From Cupriavidus consociatus (GTDB taxonomy: Bacteria > Pseudomonadota > Gammaproteobacteria > Burkholderiales > Burkholderiaceae): a stretch of 64,000 nt of DNA. Below are positions 1 to 7,622 of this stretch, in pieces. Location of the stretch: NCBI RefSeq assembly GCF_017814975.1, contig NZ_JAGIQA010000034.1:23162-87161 (forward strand), read 5' to 3'. Both the position numbers and the translations under genes were made by a program. The notes beneath the pieces are model-generated. The model was not told where the DNA came from. It did no database searches and saw only the letters and a list, made by a program, of their open reading frames with translations. Each line of letters opens with the position of its first letter. Position 1 is the first letter of the stretch.

Positions 1-865
1 GCTGTTCGACCTCGACAACACGCTGCACGATGCCTCGCACGCGATCTTCCCGGCGATCAACCGGCTCATGACCGCCTACGTGGCGCGCGTGCTTGATTGC
101 GACGAGGCGACCGCGAGCCGCGTGCGCGTGGACTACTGGCAGCGCTACGGCGCGACGCTGCTCGGCATGATCCGGCATCATGGCGTCGATCCCGCCGACT
201 TCCTGCGCGCGGCGCATGATTTCCCGGCGCTGGCCGAGATGGTGCGCGTGCAGCGCGGGCTGGCGGCGCACCTGCGGCGCCTGCCGGGGCGCAAGCTGCT
301 GGTCACCAACGCGCCGCAGGACTATGCGCGCGCGGTGCTGGATATCGCCGGCATCGGCCATTGCTTCGAGCGCGTGGTGGCGATCGAGCAGATGTGGGTG
401 CATGGCCACCTGCGGCCCAAGCCGGACCGCCGCATGCTGCGACGCCTGCTGGTGCAGGCGCGGGTCGCGCCGCATCGCGCGGTGCTGGTGGAGGACACCG
501 TGTCGCACCTCAAGCGCTATGCCGGCACCGGCATCCGCACCGCCTGGGTGACCGGCTACCTGCGCACCCTCGCGCCGTCGCGCCCGCATGACGTGCCTGG
601 CGCGCCCGCTGCGGCGCAGGACAACGGCAGCCGGCGCGACGCGGCGGTCCGTTCGACGCTTGAGGCGGAAGAAGACCGCCGCGCCGGCCACGCCGCGCAG
701 GAGCATTCGGTCACGCTGGTGGCCGCGGAGGCGCAGGCACCGCAGGCGCAGCCCGGTAACGTGCCCCGGGTGCGGGCCCGCGTGCCGAACCGGCCGGCCT
801 ATGTGGACATAAAAGTACAATCGATGCATCAACTCCAACGACGAATACGGAGAAACGGGTCATGA
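1..865 (+). CDS. HAD-family pyrimidine 5'-nucleotidase-like hydrolase (5' partial)
   Basis: The gene runs in from the left edge, with its first full codon at base 2, so the true start is missing. The four HAD motifs are visible: DLDNTL at the very beginning (nucleophile and acid/base Asp), TNAP (motif II), KPD (motif III Lys) and VEDT (motif IV). This layout is typical of the proteobacterial pyrimidine 5'-nucleotidases that dephosphorylate nucleoside monophosphates. Substrate cannot be fixed from sequence. After motif IV comes a tail of about 100 residues rich in Ala, Arg and Pro with no recognisable fold, longer than in most relatives. The stop overlaps the slmA start as ATGA (862-865), which indicates translational coupling and a shared transcript. 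Confidence 0.85.
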   Translation, partial: LFDLDNTLHDASHAIFPAINRLMTAYVARVLDCDEATASRVRVDYWQRYGATLLGMIRHHGVDPADFLRAAHDFPALAEMVRVQRGLAAHLRRLPGRKLLVTNAPQDYARAVLDIAGIGHCFERVVAIEQMWVHGHLRPKPDRRMLRRLLVQARVAPHRAVLVEDTVSHLKRYAGTGIRTAWVTGYLRTLAPSRPHDVPGAPAAAQDNGSRRDAAVRSTLEAEEDRRAGHAAQEHSVTLVAAEAQAPQAQPGNVPRVRARVPNRPAYVDIKVQSMHQLQRRIRRNGS

Positions 866-1530
866 CGCAAAGCAACGGGGACCAGCCGGAGGCAGTCATT
901 ACAGGCGGGGCCGATGACATGGACACGCCCGCGGCGCCAGCCACGCCGGCGCGCAAGCGCCCGCGCCCGGGCGAGCGCCGCGTCCAGATCCTGCAGACGC
1001 TGGCGACCATGCTCGAGCATCCGCGCGGGGAAAAGATCACCACCGCGGCGCTGGCCGCGCGCCTGAGCGTGTCCGAGGCGGCGCTGTACCGCCACTTCGC
1101 CAGCAAGGCGCAGATGTACGAGGGTTTGATCGGCTTTATCGAGCAGACCGTGTTCGGCCTGATCAACCAGATCGCGGACAAGGAAGAGCACGGCCTGCGC
1201 CAGGCGCATGCGATCGTGCGCATGCTGCTGTCGTTCGCCGAGAAGAACCCGGGCATGACGCGCGTGCTGACCGGCGAGGCGCTGGTGGGCGAGCACGAGC
1301 GGCTGCAGGAACGCATCAATCAGGTGGTGGACCGCATCGAGGCCTCGCTGCGCCAGTGCCTGAAGGTGGCGGTGACGCAGGCCGAGTTCCCGGTGGAGGC
1401 CGATATCCCGGCGCGAGCGGCGCTGATCATGGCGACGGTGCAGGGCCAGTGGCACCGCTATGCCAAGAGCGGCTTCCGCAAGTCGCCGTCGGACCATGCC
1501 GAGGCGCATCTGCGCGTGCTGCTGGGCTGA
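862..1530 (+). CDS. slmA: Nucleoid occlusion factor SlmA (TetR family)
   Basis: This 222-residue protein has a disordered N-terminal segment of about 35 residues, then a TetR-type helix-turn-helix at about residues 58-85 (TTAALAARLSVSEAALYRHF) and an all-helical C-terminal domain. In this family the protein binds DNA sites over the nucleoid and blocks FtsZ ring assembly there, coupling division to chromosome segregation. The HTH wording and the FGLINQIADKEEHG segment are the SlmA signature rather than that of a drug-responsive TetR. The start is the ATG at 862, overlapping the stop of the upstream nucleotidase gene. The same pairing is common in Burkholderiaceae. Confidence 0.9.
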   Translation: MTQSNGDQPEAVITGGADDMDTPAAPATPARKRPRPGERRVQILQTLATMLEHPRGEKITTAALAARLSVSEAALYRHFASKAQMYEGLIGFIEQTVFGLINQIADKEEHGLRQAHAIVRMLLSFAEKNPGMTRVLTGEALVGEHERLQERINQVVDRIEASLRQCLKVAVTQAEFPVEADIPARAALIMATVQGQWHRYAKSGFRKSPSDHAEAHLRVLLG

Positions 1531-1532
1531 AA

Positions 1533-1561
1533 CCGACACGCCGGGCCGATTGCTCTATAAT
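1533..1561 (+). promoter_or_regulatory. Probable sigma-70 promoter of the metX leader
   Basis: CCGACA (1533-1538) is followed 17 bases later by a perfect TATAAT (1556-1561). Transcription would start about 7 bases downstream, just before the riboswitch at 1570. This fits a dedicated promoter for metXW independent of slmA, whose stop lies at 1530. Confidence 0.65.
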
Positions 1562-1569
1562 TGCCCGGT

Positions 1570-1663
1570 CGCGCCGATTTGATGACTGGCTTGCGGGCGC
1601 GCGGCAGCCACGGGGACCAAGGCACCACGGTCCGGGCTGCCACTATAAATGCGGCTAAAGAGG
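1570..1663 (+). ncRNA. SAM-II riboswitch (with extra hairpin) upstream of metX
   Basis: The SAM-II (metA-type) core elements occur in order: P1 5' arm GCGCC, then GATTTGA, CTTGC, P1 3' arm GGCGC, and finally ATAAATGCGGCTAAAGAGG at 1645-1663. Compared with minimal SAM-II aptamers there is an inserted hairpin between P1 and the 3' pseudoknot strand. Its outer stem is GGCAGCC (1603-1609) with GGCTGCC (1635-1641) and its inner stem is GGACC with GGTCC. SAM-II RNAs bind S-adenosylmethionine and switch off methionine synthesis genes. Position and partner gene (metX) fit fully. The assignment is by motif recognition, not a covariance-model search. Confidence 0.85.
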
Positions 1664-1737
1664 TTGGGTCGGCGCCCCATGTCACCACGACGATGATCGG
1701 CGCCGGCACGCGGAATCCCGCAAGGAATCCAGCGAAT

Positions 1738-1786
1738 CCCGACTTGGCTGCGTTGCTTCACACGCAAATGCCGGTCGGGTTTTTTT
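1738..1786 (+). terminator. Intrinsic terminator in the metX leader
   Basis: CCCGAC (1738-1743) pairs with GTCGGG (1774-1779), extended by GGC (1746-1748)/GCC (1770-1772) and an inner GCGT/ACGC stem, and is followed directly by seven T (1780-1786). It lies between the SAM-II aptamer and the metX start at 1815. Premature transcription termination is therefore a likely output of the riboswitch. Confidence 0.75.
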
Positions 1787-1814
1787 ATGCCCGTTCGCCG
1801 CGGGCCTGGATTCC

Positions 1815-3014
1815 ATGACTGATGTCGCCCTGCCGCCCGACGCACCCCGCGCGCCCAGCGCGCCCACAGCGCCCTCCCTGCCGCCCGGTTCGGTCGGCGT
1901 GGTCACGCCGCAGCGCATGCACTTTGCCGAGCCGCTGAAACTGCGCAACGGCACGTCCCTCGCCGGCTACGACCTGATGGTCGAGACCTACGGCACGCTC
2001 AACGCGGCGCGCTCCAACGCGGTGCTGGTGTGCCACGCGCTCAACGCCTCGCACCATGTCGCCGGCGTCTATGCGGACGACCCGCGCGACCTGGGCTGGT
2101 GGGACAACATGGTTGGCCCCGGCAAGGCGCTCGATACCAACCGCTTCTTCGTCATCGGCGTGAACAACCTGGGTTCATGTTTTGGCTCGACCGGGCCGAT
2201 GAGCGTGAATCCCGCGACTGGCCAGCCTTATGGCGCGGCGTTCCCGGTGGTCACGGTGGAGGACTGGGTCAACGCGCAGGCGCGCGTGGCCGACGCGTTC
2301 GGCATCACGCAATTCGCCGCGGTGATGGGCGGCAGCCTCGGCGGCATGCAGGCGCTGGCCTGGAGCCTGATGTACCCGGACCGGCTGCGCCACTGCATCG
2401 TCGTCGCATCGACGCCCAAGCTGTCGGCACAGAACATCGCCTTCAACGAGGTGGCGCGCAGCGCCATCCTGTCCGATCCGGACTTCCACGGCGGCAACTA
2501 CTATGCGCATGGCGTCAAGCCCAAGCGCGGCCTGCGCGTGGCGCGCATGATCGGCCATATCACCTACCTGTCGGACGAGGACATGGCGGAGAAATTCGGC
2601 CGCGAGCTGAAGACCGACGATATCCGCTTCTCGTTTGACGTCGAGTTCCAGGTGGAAAGCTACCTGCGCTACCAGGGCGACAAGTTTGCCGAGTACTTCG
2701 ACGCCAACACCTACCTGCTGATCACGCGCGCGCTGGACTACTTCGACCCGGCGCTGGCCTACGGCGGCGACCTGACCCGCGCCATCGCCCAGACACAGGC
2801 AAGCTTCCTGGTGGCGAGCTTCAGCACCGACTGGCGCTTCGCGCCCAGCCGCAGCCGCGAGCTGGTCAAGGCGCTGCTGGACAACAAGCGCCCGGTCTCG
2901 TACGCCGAGATCGACGCGCCGCACGGCCACGATGCCTTCCTGCTCGACGACCCGCGCTACCACAACCTGATGCGTGCCTACTACGACCGCATCGCAGAGG
3001 AGATCGGCGCATGA
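1815..3014 (+). CDS. metX: Homoserine O-acyltransferase MetX
   Basis: A 399-residue alpha/beta hydrolase-fold acyltransferase for the first committed step of methionine synthesis. The nucleophile Ser174 sits in GGSLGGMQ, the acid is Asp339 in STDWRF, and the catalytic His372 is in HGHDAF, the standard MetX triad. The N-terminal 30 residues are Ala/Pro-rich and extra. Many betaproteobacterial MetX proteins use succinyl-CoA instead of acetyl-CoA, so the acyl donor cannot be assigned by homology alone. The gene lies downstream of a SAM-II riboswitch and terminator, and its stop overlaps the metW start as ATGA (3011-3014), forming a metXW operon. Confidence 0.93.
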   Translation: MTDVALPPDAPRAPSAPTAPSLPPGSVGVVTPQRMHFAEPLKLRNGTSLAGYDLMVETYGTLNAARSNAVLVCHALNASHHVAGVYADDPRDLGWWDNMVGPGKALDTNRFFVIGVNNLGSCFGSTGPMSVNPATGQPYGAAFPVVTVEDWVNAQARVADAFGITQFAAVMGGSLGGMQALAWSLMYPDRLRHCIVVASTPKLSAQNIAFNEVARSAILSDPDFHGGNYYAHGVKPKRGLRVARMIGHITYLSDEDMAEKFGRELKTDDIRFSFDVEFQVESYLRYQGDKFAEYFDANTYLLITRALDYFDPALAYGGDLTRAIAQTQASFLVASFSTDWRFAPSRSRELVKALLDNKRPVSYAEIDAPHGHDAFLLDDPRYHNLMRAYYDRIAEEIGA

Positions 3015-3622
3015 ACGCCCTGGCCAATCCCAATATCCTGGCGCTGCGCCCCGACTTCCGCGCGATCGCGCGCTGGATCGAACCCAACTCCACGGTGCTC
3101 GACCTTGGCTGCGGCGACGGCAGCCTGCTGCGTGTGCTGCAGGACGAGCTCGATGTGCAGGCCTATGGCATCGAGATACGCGACGAAGGCGTGCTGGCGT
3201 GCGCGCAGAAGGGGGTGCATGTCATCCAGCAGAACCTGGAGGGCGGGCTGGCGCTGTTCGAGGACAAGAGCTTCGACACGGTGATCCTGTCGCAGACGCT
3301 GCAGACCATCCACAACACCGCGCAGGTGCTGCGCGACACGCTGCGGGTGGGGCGCGAATGCATTGTGTCGTTTCCCAACTTCGGCTACTGGCCGCACCGG
3401 CTGTCGGTGTTCCGCGGGCGCATGCCGGTGTCGGAATCGCTGCCTTACCAGTGGTACAACACGCCCAACGTGCGCGTGCTGACCATCAGCGATTTCGAGG
3501 AACTGGCGCCCACGGTCGGCCTGCGCGTCATCGACCGCGTGGTGATGCACGAGGGCATCACCGTGAACTGGGGCGTCAACTGGCGCGGCAGCCTGGCGGT
3601 GTACCGGGTCTGCGCCGCCTGA
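3011..3622 (+). CDS. metW: Methionine biosynthesis protein MetW (SAM-dependent methyltransferase fold)
   Basis: A 203-residue protein with a class I SAM-binding motif VLDLGCGDGSLLR at about residues 29-41. It is almost always encoded directly after metX in alpha-, beta- and some gammaproteobacteria. It is required for, or boosts, MetX activity in several bacteria, and has been shown to form a complex with MetX in some. A methyltransfer substrate has not been clearly established for the family. The start overlaps the metX stop, so translation is coupled and the SAM-II leader controls both. Confidence 0.92.
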   Translation: MNALANPNILALRPDFRAIARWIEPNSTVLDLGCGDGSLLRVLQDELDVQAYGIEIRDEGVLACAQKGVHVIQQNLEGGLALFEDKSFDTVILSQTLQTIHNTAQVLRDTLRVGRECIVSFPNFGYWPHRLSVFRGRMPVSESLPYQWYNTPNVRVLTISDFEELAPTVGLRVIDRVVMHEGITVNWGVNWRGSLAVYRVCAA

Positions 3623-3650
3623 CCTCGCATGGCGGGCGGCGCCCGCCTCC

Positions 3651-4079
3651 TTATTGCGGCAGCGCGCCGGCCTCATACTGCGCCGCATACTCTGCCGATG
3701 GCGGAATCGGCTTGATCACGTCGATCAGCACGCCGTTGGGATCGGCGGTGATGAAATGCCGCTGGCCGAACGCCTCGTCGCGCAGCGGCAGCAGGATCGG
3801 CAGCCCCGCCGCCCGCAAGCGGTCATGGGCCGCATCCGCGTCTTCCACTTCAAAGTTCAGCAGCAGCCCTTGCGCGCGCTGGCCGCGTGCCGGCGCGGGG
3901 ATGGTCTCGTGGCTGGCGTCCAGGACGGCCAGGTTGACCGATGGATCGTCCGCCCGCTGCAGGTGCACATACCAGCCGCTGGTGAACAGCGGCACGAAGC
4001 CGAAGTGGCGCTGGTAGAACGCGGCAGTGCCGGCGACATCGCCGGTCATGATGACGGGGTAGTAGCTGGTGACTTTCAC
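3651..4079 (-). CDS. VOC-family (glyoxalase/bleomycin-resistance-like) protein
   Basis: A 142-residue protein with the paired beta-alpha-beta-beta-beta modules of the vicinal oxygen chelate superfamily. It begins with YYPVIMTGDVAGTAAFYQ and ends with the DPNGVLIDVI strand typical of VOC C-termini. Such proteins include glyoxalases, dioxygenases and drug- or metal-binding resistance proteins, and the substrate here is unknown. It is divergent from a TetR regulator, with two TACATAC-type palindromes between them (4103-4147). It is therefore the probable target of that repressor and probably responds to a small toxic molecule. Confidence 0.8.
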   Translation of the reverse strand: MKVTSYYPVIMTGDVAGTAAFYQRHFGFVPLFTSGWYVHLQRADDPSVNLAVLDASHETIPAPARGQRAQGLLLNFEVEDADAAHDRLRAAGLPILLPLRDEAFGQRHFITADPNGVLIDVIKPIPPSAEYAAQYEAGALPQ

Positions 4080-4102
4080 GACGCGATTCCTTGTTGTCTA
4101 GA

Positions 4103-4147
4103 TACATACAGCATGTATGTAAATTGATATTAAGATACAGACTGTAT
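4103..4147. promoter_or_regulatory. Two palindromic operators between the VOC and tetR genes
   Basis: Site 1 is TACATACA-GCA-TGTATGTA (4103-4121), a perfect 8-bp inverted repeat with a 3-base centre. Site 2 is ATACAG-A-CTGTAT (4135-4147). The AT-rich palindromes sit in an otherwise GC-rich region, between divergent start codons. This arrangement is typical for autoregulating TetR repressors. Confidence 0.75.
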
Positions 4148-4166
4148 GTATGCAAGGAGAAACCGC

Positions 4167-4745
4167 GTGGCCCGATCCAACCGTGAACGTACCGAGGCTA
4201 CCCGGCAGGCGTTGCTCGACGCGGCGCGGAGCCTGTTTGTCGAACGGGGCTACGGCGAGACCTCGACCCCGGACGTCTGCACCGTGGCCGGCATCACGCG
4301 CGGGGCGCTTTACCACCACTTCGCCGACAAGCGCGACCTGTTCCGCCAGGTACTGGCTGATGAAGCTGCGGCGGTAGCCGTTGAGATTGAGGCCGCAGCG
4401 CCCGCCGGCCTGGATCCCGCCGAAGCGCTGATAGCCGGCGCGCAGGCTTACCTGGATGCGATGACGGTGCCGGGCCGCACCCGGCTGCTGCTGGTCGAGG
4501 GGCCGGCCGCGCTGGGCCTGCGCGAAACGCTGGCGCTGGACGAGGACAATGCCGCGCGCACGCTGCGCGAAGGGCTCGATGCCGCCGGCATGGGCGGGCA
4601 GGGCGAGGTGGCGCTGCGCGCGCTGGCGCCGCTGCTGTCCGCGGCATTTGATCGCGCCGCACTGGAGATCGAGGCCGGTGCCGATGCCGCGCGGGTACGC
4701 GAAGCCATGCTCTGGCTGCTGCGGCGGGCGCTGGGCAAGGACTGA
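4167..4745 (+). CDS. TetR/AcrR-family transcriptional regulator
   Basis: The N-terminal HTH (DVCTVAGITRGALYHHFADK) is a classic TetR DNA-binding domain. The remaining helical domain would bind the inducer. I chose GTG at 4167 as start because AAGGAG (4154-4159) lies 7 bases upstream. The alternative in-frame ATG at 4146 overlaps the operator and lacks a ribosome site. From GTG the protein has 192 residues, normal for the family. It probably represses itself and the divergent VOC gene through the two palindromes at 4103-4147. The ligand is unknown. Confidence 0.85.
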   Translation: MARSNRERTEATRQALLDAARSLFVERGYGETSTPDVCTVAGITRGALYHHFADKRDLFRQVLADEAAAVAVEIEAAAPAGLDPAEALIAGAQAYLDAMTVPGRTRLLLVEGPAALGLRETLALDEDNAARTLREGLDAAGMGGQGEVALRALAPLLSAAFDRAALEIEAGADAARVREAMLWLLRRALGKD

Positions 4746-5660
4746 TCAGGCCGGCGGTTCGGTGGCGGTGGCGGCGAGGTGATCGACAAAGGCGCGCACC
4801 TTGGGCGGCACGTGCCGCGTCGGGGTGTACACCGCGTAGGCCGTGCCGATGTAGGGCTCGAGGATGTCCCAGTCCGGCAGCACGGTGACGACGCGGCCCT
4901 CGTCCAGCGCGCTGCCGAGCGAGAAGTCCGGCACCAGCCCGATACCCGCGTCGCCTTCCACCATCGTCATGATGGCCAGGCTGTTATTGAGCGTCAGCCG
5001 CGGCGGGATGCGCACCACCACGGCCTCGCCGCCGGCATGGTGGCGCAGCGTCCAGCGCTCGCCGAAGTTGCCATAGCCCAGATACAGGCAGCGCGCTGCC
5101 GGCAGCTCGGCCGGCGCAGCGGGCGTGCCGTGCCGCGCCAGGTAGCGCGGCGAGGCCACCAGCCGGTAGCGCACCTCGCGCAGCGGCCGCGCCGCCAGGC
5201 CGGGCGCCAGCTCGCGCGCGATGCGCACGGCCACATCCAGGCCTTCTTCGACCAGGTCGACCATGCGGTCTGCCAGCGTCAGCTGCAGGTCGAGGCCCGG
5301 GTATTTATTCAACAGGGCGGGCAGGCGCGGCGCCAGCCAGGCCTGCCCGAACGAGACCGGCGCGCTGACCCGCAGCACGCCATGGGGCGTGCCGCCGTGC
5401 TCCCCGGCCAGCGCGGTGACCTCGCGCGCGGCGGCGGTCATGCGCGCGCAGGCGGCGTAGACCGACTGGCCCAGCTCGGTCAGCGAGAAGGCGCGCGTGG
5501 TCCGCTGCAGCAGGCTGGCGCCGAGCGTCGTTTCGAGCCGCGACACGTGCCGGCTGACGCCCGACGGGGTCATGCCGAGATCCTGCGCCGCGGCGGAGAA
5601 GCTGCCGCATTCGACCACGCGAGCGAAGACGGCCATCGCGTTAAGTGGGGTATCCGACAT
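4746..5660 (-). CDS. LysR-family transcriptional regulator
   Basis: A 304-residue protein with an N-terminal winged HTH (FSAAAQDLGMTPSGVSRHVS, about residues 21-40) and a periplasmic-binding-like effector domain. It belongs to the large DsdC/CrgA-type LysR group often linked to neighbouring efflux or oxidoreductase genes. The gene is divergent from an EamA-type transporter, and a 21-bp palindrome with LysR spacing lies between them (5685-5705). Regulation of the transporter is therefore the simplest reading. Its stop directly abuts that of the tetR gene, so the two genes converge with no spacer. The effector is unknown. Confidence 0.85.
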   Translation of the reverse strand: MSDTPLNAMAVFARVVECGSFSAAAQDLGMTPSGVSRHVSRLETTLGASLLQRTTRAFSLTELGQSVYAACARMTAAAREVTALAGEHGGTPHGVLRVSAPVSFGQAWLAPRLPALLNKYPGLDLQLTLADRMVDLVEEGLDVAVRIARELAPGLAARPLREVRYRLVASPRYLARHGTPAAPAELPAARCLYLGYGNFGERWTLRHHAGGEAVVVRIPPRLTLNNSLAIMTMVEGDAGIGLVPDFSLGSALDEGRVVTVLPDWDILEPYIGTAYAVYTPTRHVPPKVRAFVDHLAATATEPPA

Positions 5661-5684
5661 GCCAGGTCTCCGATCTTTGATTGC

Positions 5685-5705
5685 AGCTCAAATACTAATT
5701 GAGCT
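5685..5705. promoter_or_regulatory. Palindromic LysR-type operator
   Basis: AGCTCAA-ATACTAA-TTGAGCT is a perfect 7-bp inverted repeat around a 7-base centre and contains the T-N11-A pattern. It lies between the divergent lysR (start 5660) and EamA transporter (start 5771) genes. Confidence 0.7.
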
Positions 5706-5770
5706 TTGGCGGGATTGTTGAGCGCACGGCATGGTGGAACAATGCCGCCATTGCATTCCCGGAGTGCCCC

Positions 5771-6658
5771 ATGCCTTCCCCCCAATCCCTGCCCGGCGGT
5801 GCCTGGCGCATGGTCGCGGCCATGGTGCTGTCAGGCACCATCGGCTGGTTTGTCGTCACCAGCGGACAGCCGCCGCTGGACGTGGTGTTCTTCCGCTGCA
5901 TCTTTGGCGGCGCCGCGCTGCTGGGCACGCTGACGCTGCAGCGTGGCTGGGTGCGCATGAGCCGCGCGCAGCTGGGCTGGCTGGCGCTGGGCGGCGTCAC
6001 GCTGGTGCTCAACTGGCTGGCGCTGTTCTCGGCTTATGCCTACAGCGGCATTGCGATTGCGACCGTGGTCTACCACACCCAGCCGTTCTTCCTGCTGCTG
6101 CTGACCTCGGCGATGCAGCGCGAACCGCTCCCGTTCGCCAGGCTGCCGTGGCTGGTGCTGGCCTTTGCCGGCGTGATGCTGATCACCGGGCTGGAGCACG
6201 GCGCCACCGGCGCCGCGATGCTGGCCGGGATCGGCCTGGCATTGCTGGCGGCCTTGCTCTATGCGGTCACGACCATGGCCACGCGCCGGCTCCAGCAGAT
6301 TCCGCCCGGGCAGATCGCGGGCCTGCAGATGGTGCTGGGTGTGGTGATGCTGGCACCGCTGGCGCATCCCGCGGCCGGCAGCTATCACACCGTCACCTGG
6401 GCCGCGCTGCTGGCGCTGGGACTGGTCCATACGGGTGTCATGTACACCTTGCTGTACGGCGCCTTCCAGCGGCTGAGCGTGGTGTCGATCGCAACGCTGT
6501 CGTTCGTCTATCCGCTGGTGGCAATCGTTATCGATGTGGTGGTGTTCGGCGTCGTGCTCGGGCCGCTGCAGGTCGCGGGCATGCTGCTGGTGCTGCTGGG
6601 CGTGGTCGCCAACCAGCTCGGCTGGAGCCTGCCGTGGTGGCGCCGGGCACAAGGCTGA
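5771..6658 (+). CDS. EamA/DMT-superfamily transporter
   Basis: A hydrophobic protein of 295 residues with about ten predicted membrane helices and two EamA repeats, for example IGWFVVTSGQPPLDVVFFR in the first half and LVHTGVMYTLLYGAFQ in the second. The family exports metabolites, amino acids or drugs across the inner membrane, and the substrate here cannot be read from sequence. The chosen ATG at 5771 follows GGAG at 5761-5764. An upstream in-frame TTG at 5699 lies inside the operator and is unlikely. The gene is divergent from a LysR regulator that probably controls it. Confidence 0.85.
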   Translation: MPSPQSLPGGAWRMVAAMVLSGTIGWFVVTSGQPPLDVVFFRCIFGGAALLGTLTLQRGWVRMSRAQLGWLALGGVTLVLNWLALFSAYAYSGIAIATVVYHTQPFFLLLLTSAMQREPLPFARLPWLVLAFAGVMLITGLEHGATGAAMLAGIGLALLAALLYAVTTMATRRLQQIPPGQIAGLQMVLGVVMLAPLAHPAAGSYHTVTWAALLALGLVHTGVMYTLLYGAFQRLSVVSIATLSFVYPLVAIVIDVVVFGVVLGPLQVAGMLLVLLGVVANQLGWSLPWWRRAQG

Positions 6659-6759
6659 TGCGCCGTCCGGGCCGCTTGCCTGCAGGACCGGTTGACCGAA
6701 CTCCTGACTACGGTTAGTGTAGGCAGCTATCGAACGACCGTTCTATTTGCTTCCTCGCC

Positions 6760-7608
6760 ATGACTGCTACCGCTGCTGCCCTGTCCGCCTCCGCTCCCGT
6801 CGCGCTGCATGCGTTCGACGATGCCATCGCCCTGGAGGCCGCCGGCGAAAATCGTTTTCTGGGCCGCACCACGCCGGCCTACTGGAACATGATCGGCCCG
6901 TTCGGCGGCATCACCGCCGCCACGCTGCTGCAGGCGGCGCTGCTGCACCCGCAACGGCTGGGCGATCCGATCGCGCTGTCGGTCAACTTTGCCGGCCCGA
7001 TCGCCGAAGGCCCGTTCGAGATCGAGGCACTGCCGGTGCGGACCAACCGCTCGACCCAGCACTGGAACCTGACGCTGCGCCAGGGCGATGCCGTGGCCAC
7101 CACCGCCACCGCTGTGTTCGCAGTGCGGCGCGAGACCTGGGCCTGCGGCGAGGCGGTGATGCCCGAGGTGCCGGCTGCCGACACGCTGCCGGCGATGGGC
7201 GGCTTCGCGCCGGTGCGCTGGCTCAAGTCCTATGACATGCGCCCGGTGCGTGGCGCCAAGCCGAGCGCCGAGGCCGGCACCGAGCACCCCGACAGCCTGA
7301 CCCAGTTCTGGCTGCGCGACGCGCCGGCGCGCACGCCGGACTTCGCCGCGGTGGCGTCATGGGCGGACAGCTTCTACCCGCGCATCTTCCTCAAGCGCGC
7401 GGGCTTCGTGCCGGCCGGCACGGTGTCGATGACTACGTATTTCCACGCCGATGCGCCCACGCTGGCGGCGCTGGGCGACAGCCACGTGCTGGCCAGCGCG
7501 CAGGCGCAGGTGTTCCAGCAGGGGTACTTCGACCAGCGCGCGCAGCTGTGGAGCCCGGCGGGCCAGCTGCTGGCCAGCTCGCACCAGATCGTCTACTACA
7601 AGGAATAA
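6760..7608 (+). CDS. Acyl-CoA thioesterase (TesB-like double hotdog)
   Basis: A 282-residue protein. Its N-terminal half carries the hotdog-domain wording YWNMIGPFGGITAATLLQA, and its C-terminal half shows a second hotdog module ending in ASSHQIVYYKE. This matches the thioesterase-like/TesB superfamily that hydrolyses acyl-CoA to free acid and CoA. The chain-length preference is unknown. It stands alone between the EamA gene and the convergent AmpG-like gene. No regulatory signal was seen. Confidence 0.75.
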   Translation: MTATAAALSASAPVALHAFDDAIALEAAGENRFLGRTTPAYWNMIGPFGGITAATLLQAALLHPQRLGDPIALSVNFAGPIAEGPFEIEALPVRTNRSTQHWNLTLRQGDAVATTATAVFAVRRETWACGEAVMPEVPAADTLPAMGGFAPVRWLKSYDMRPVRGAKPSAEAGTEHPDSLTQFWLRDAPARTPDFAAVASWADSFYPRIFLKRAGFVPAGTVSMTTYFHADAPTLAALGDSHVLASAQAQVFQQGYFDQRAQLWSPAGQLLASSHQIVYYKE

Positions 7609-7622
7609 GCGCAGGCAGGGGC

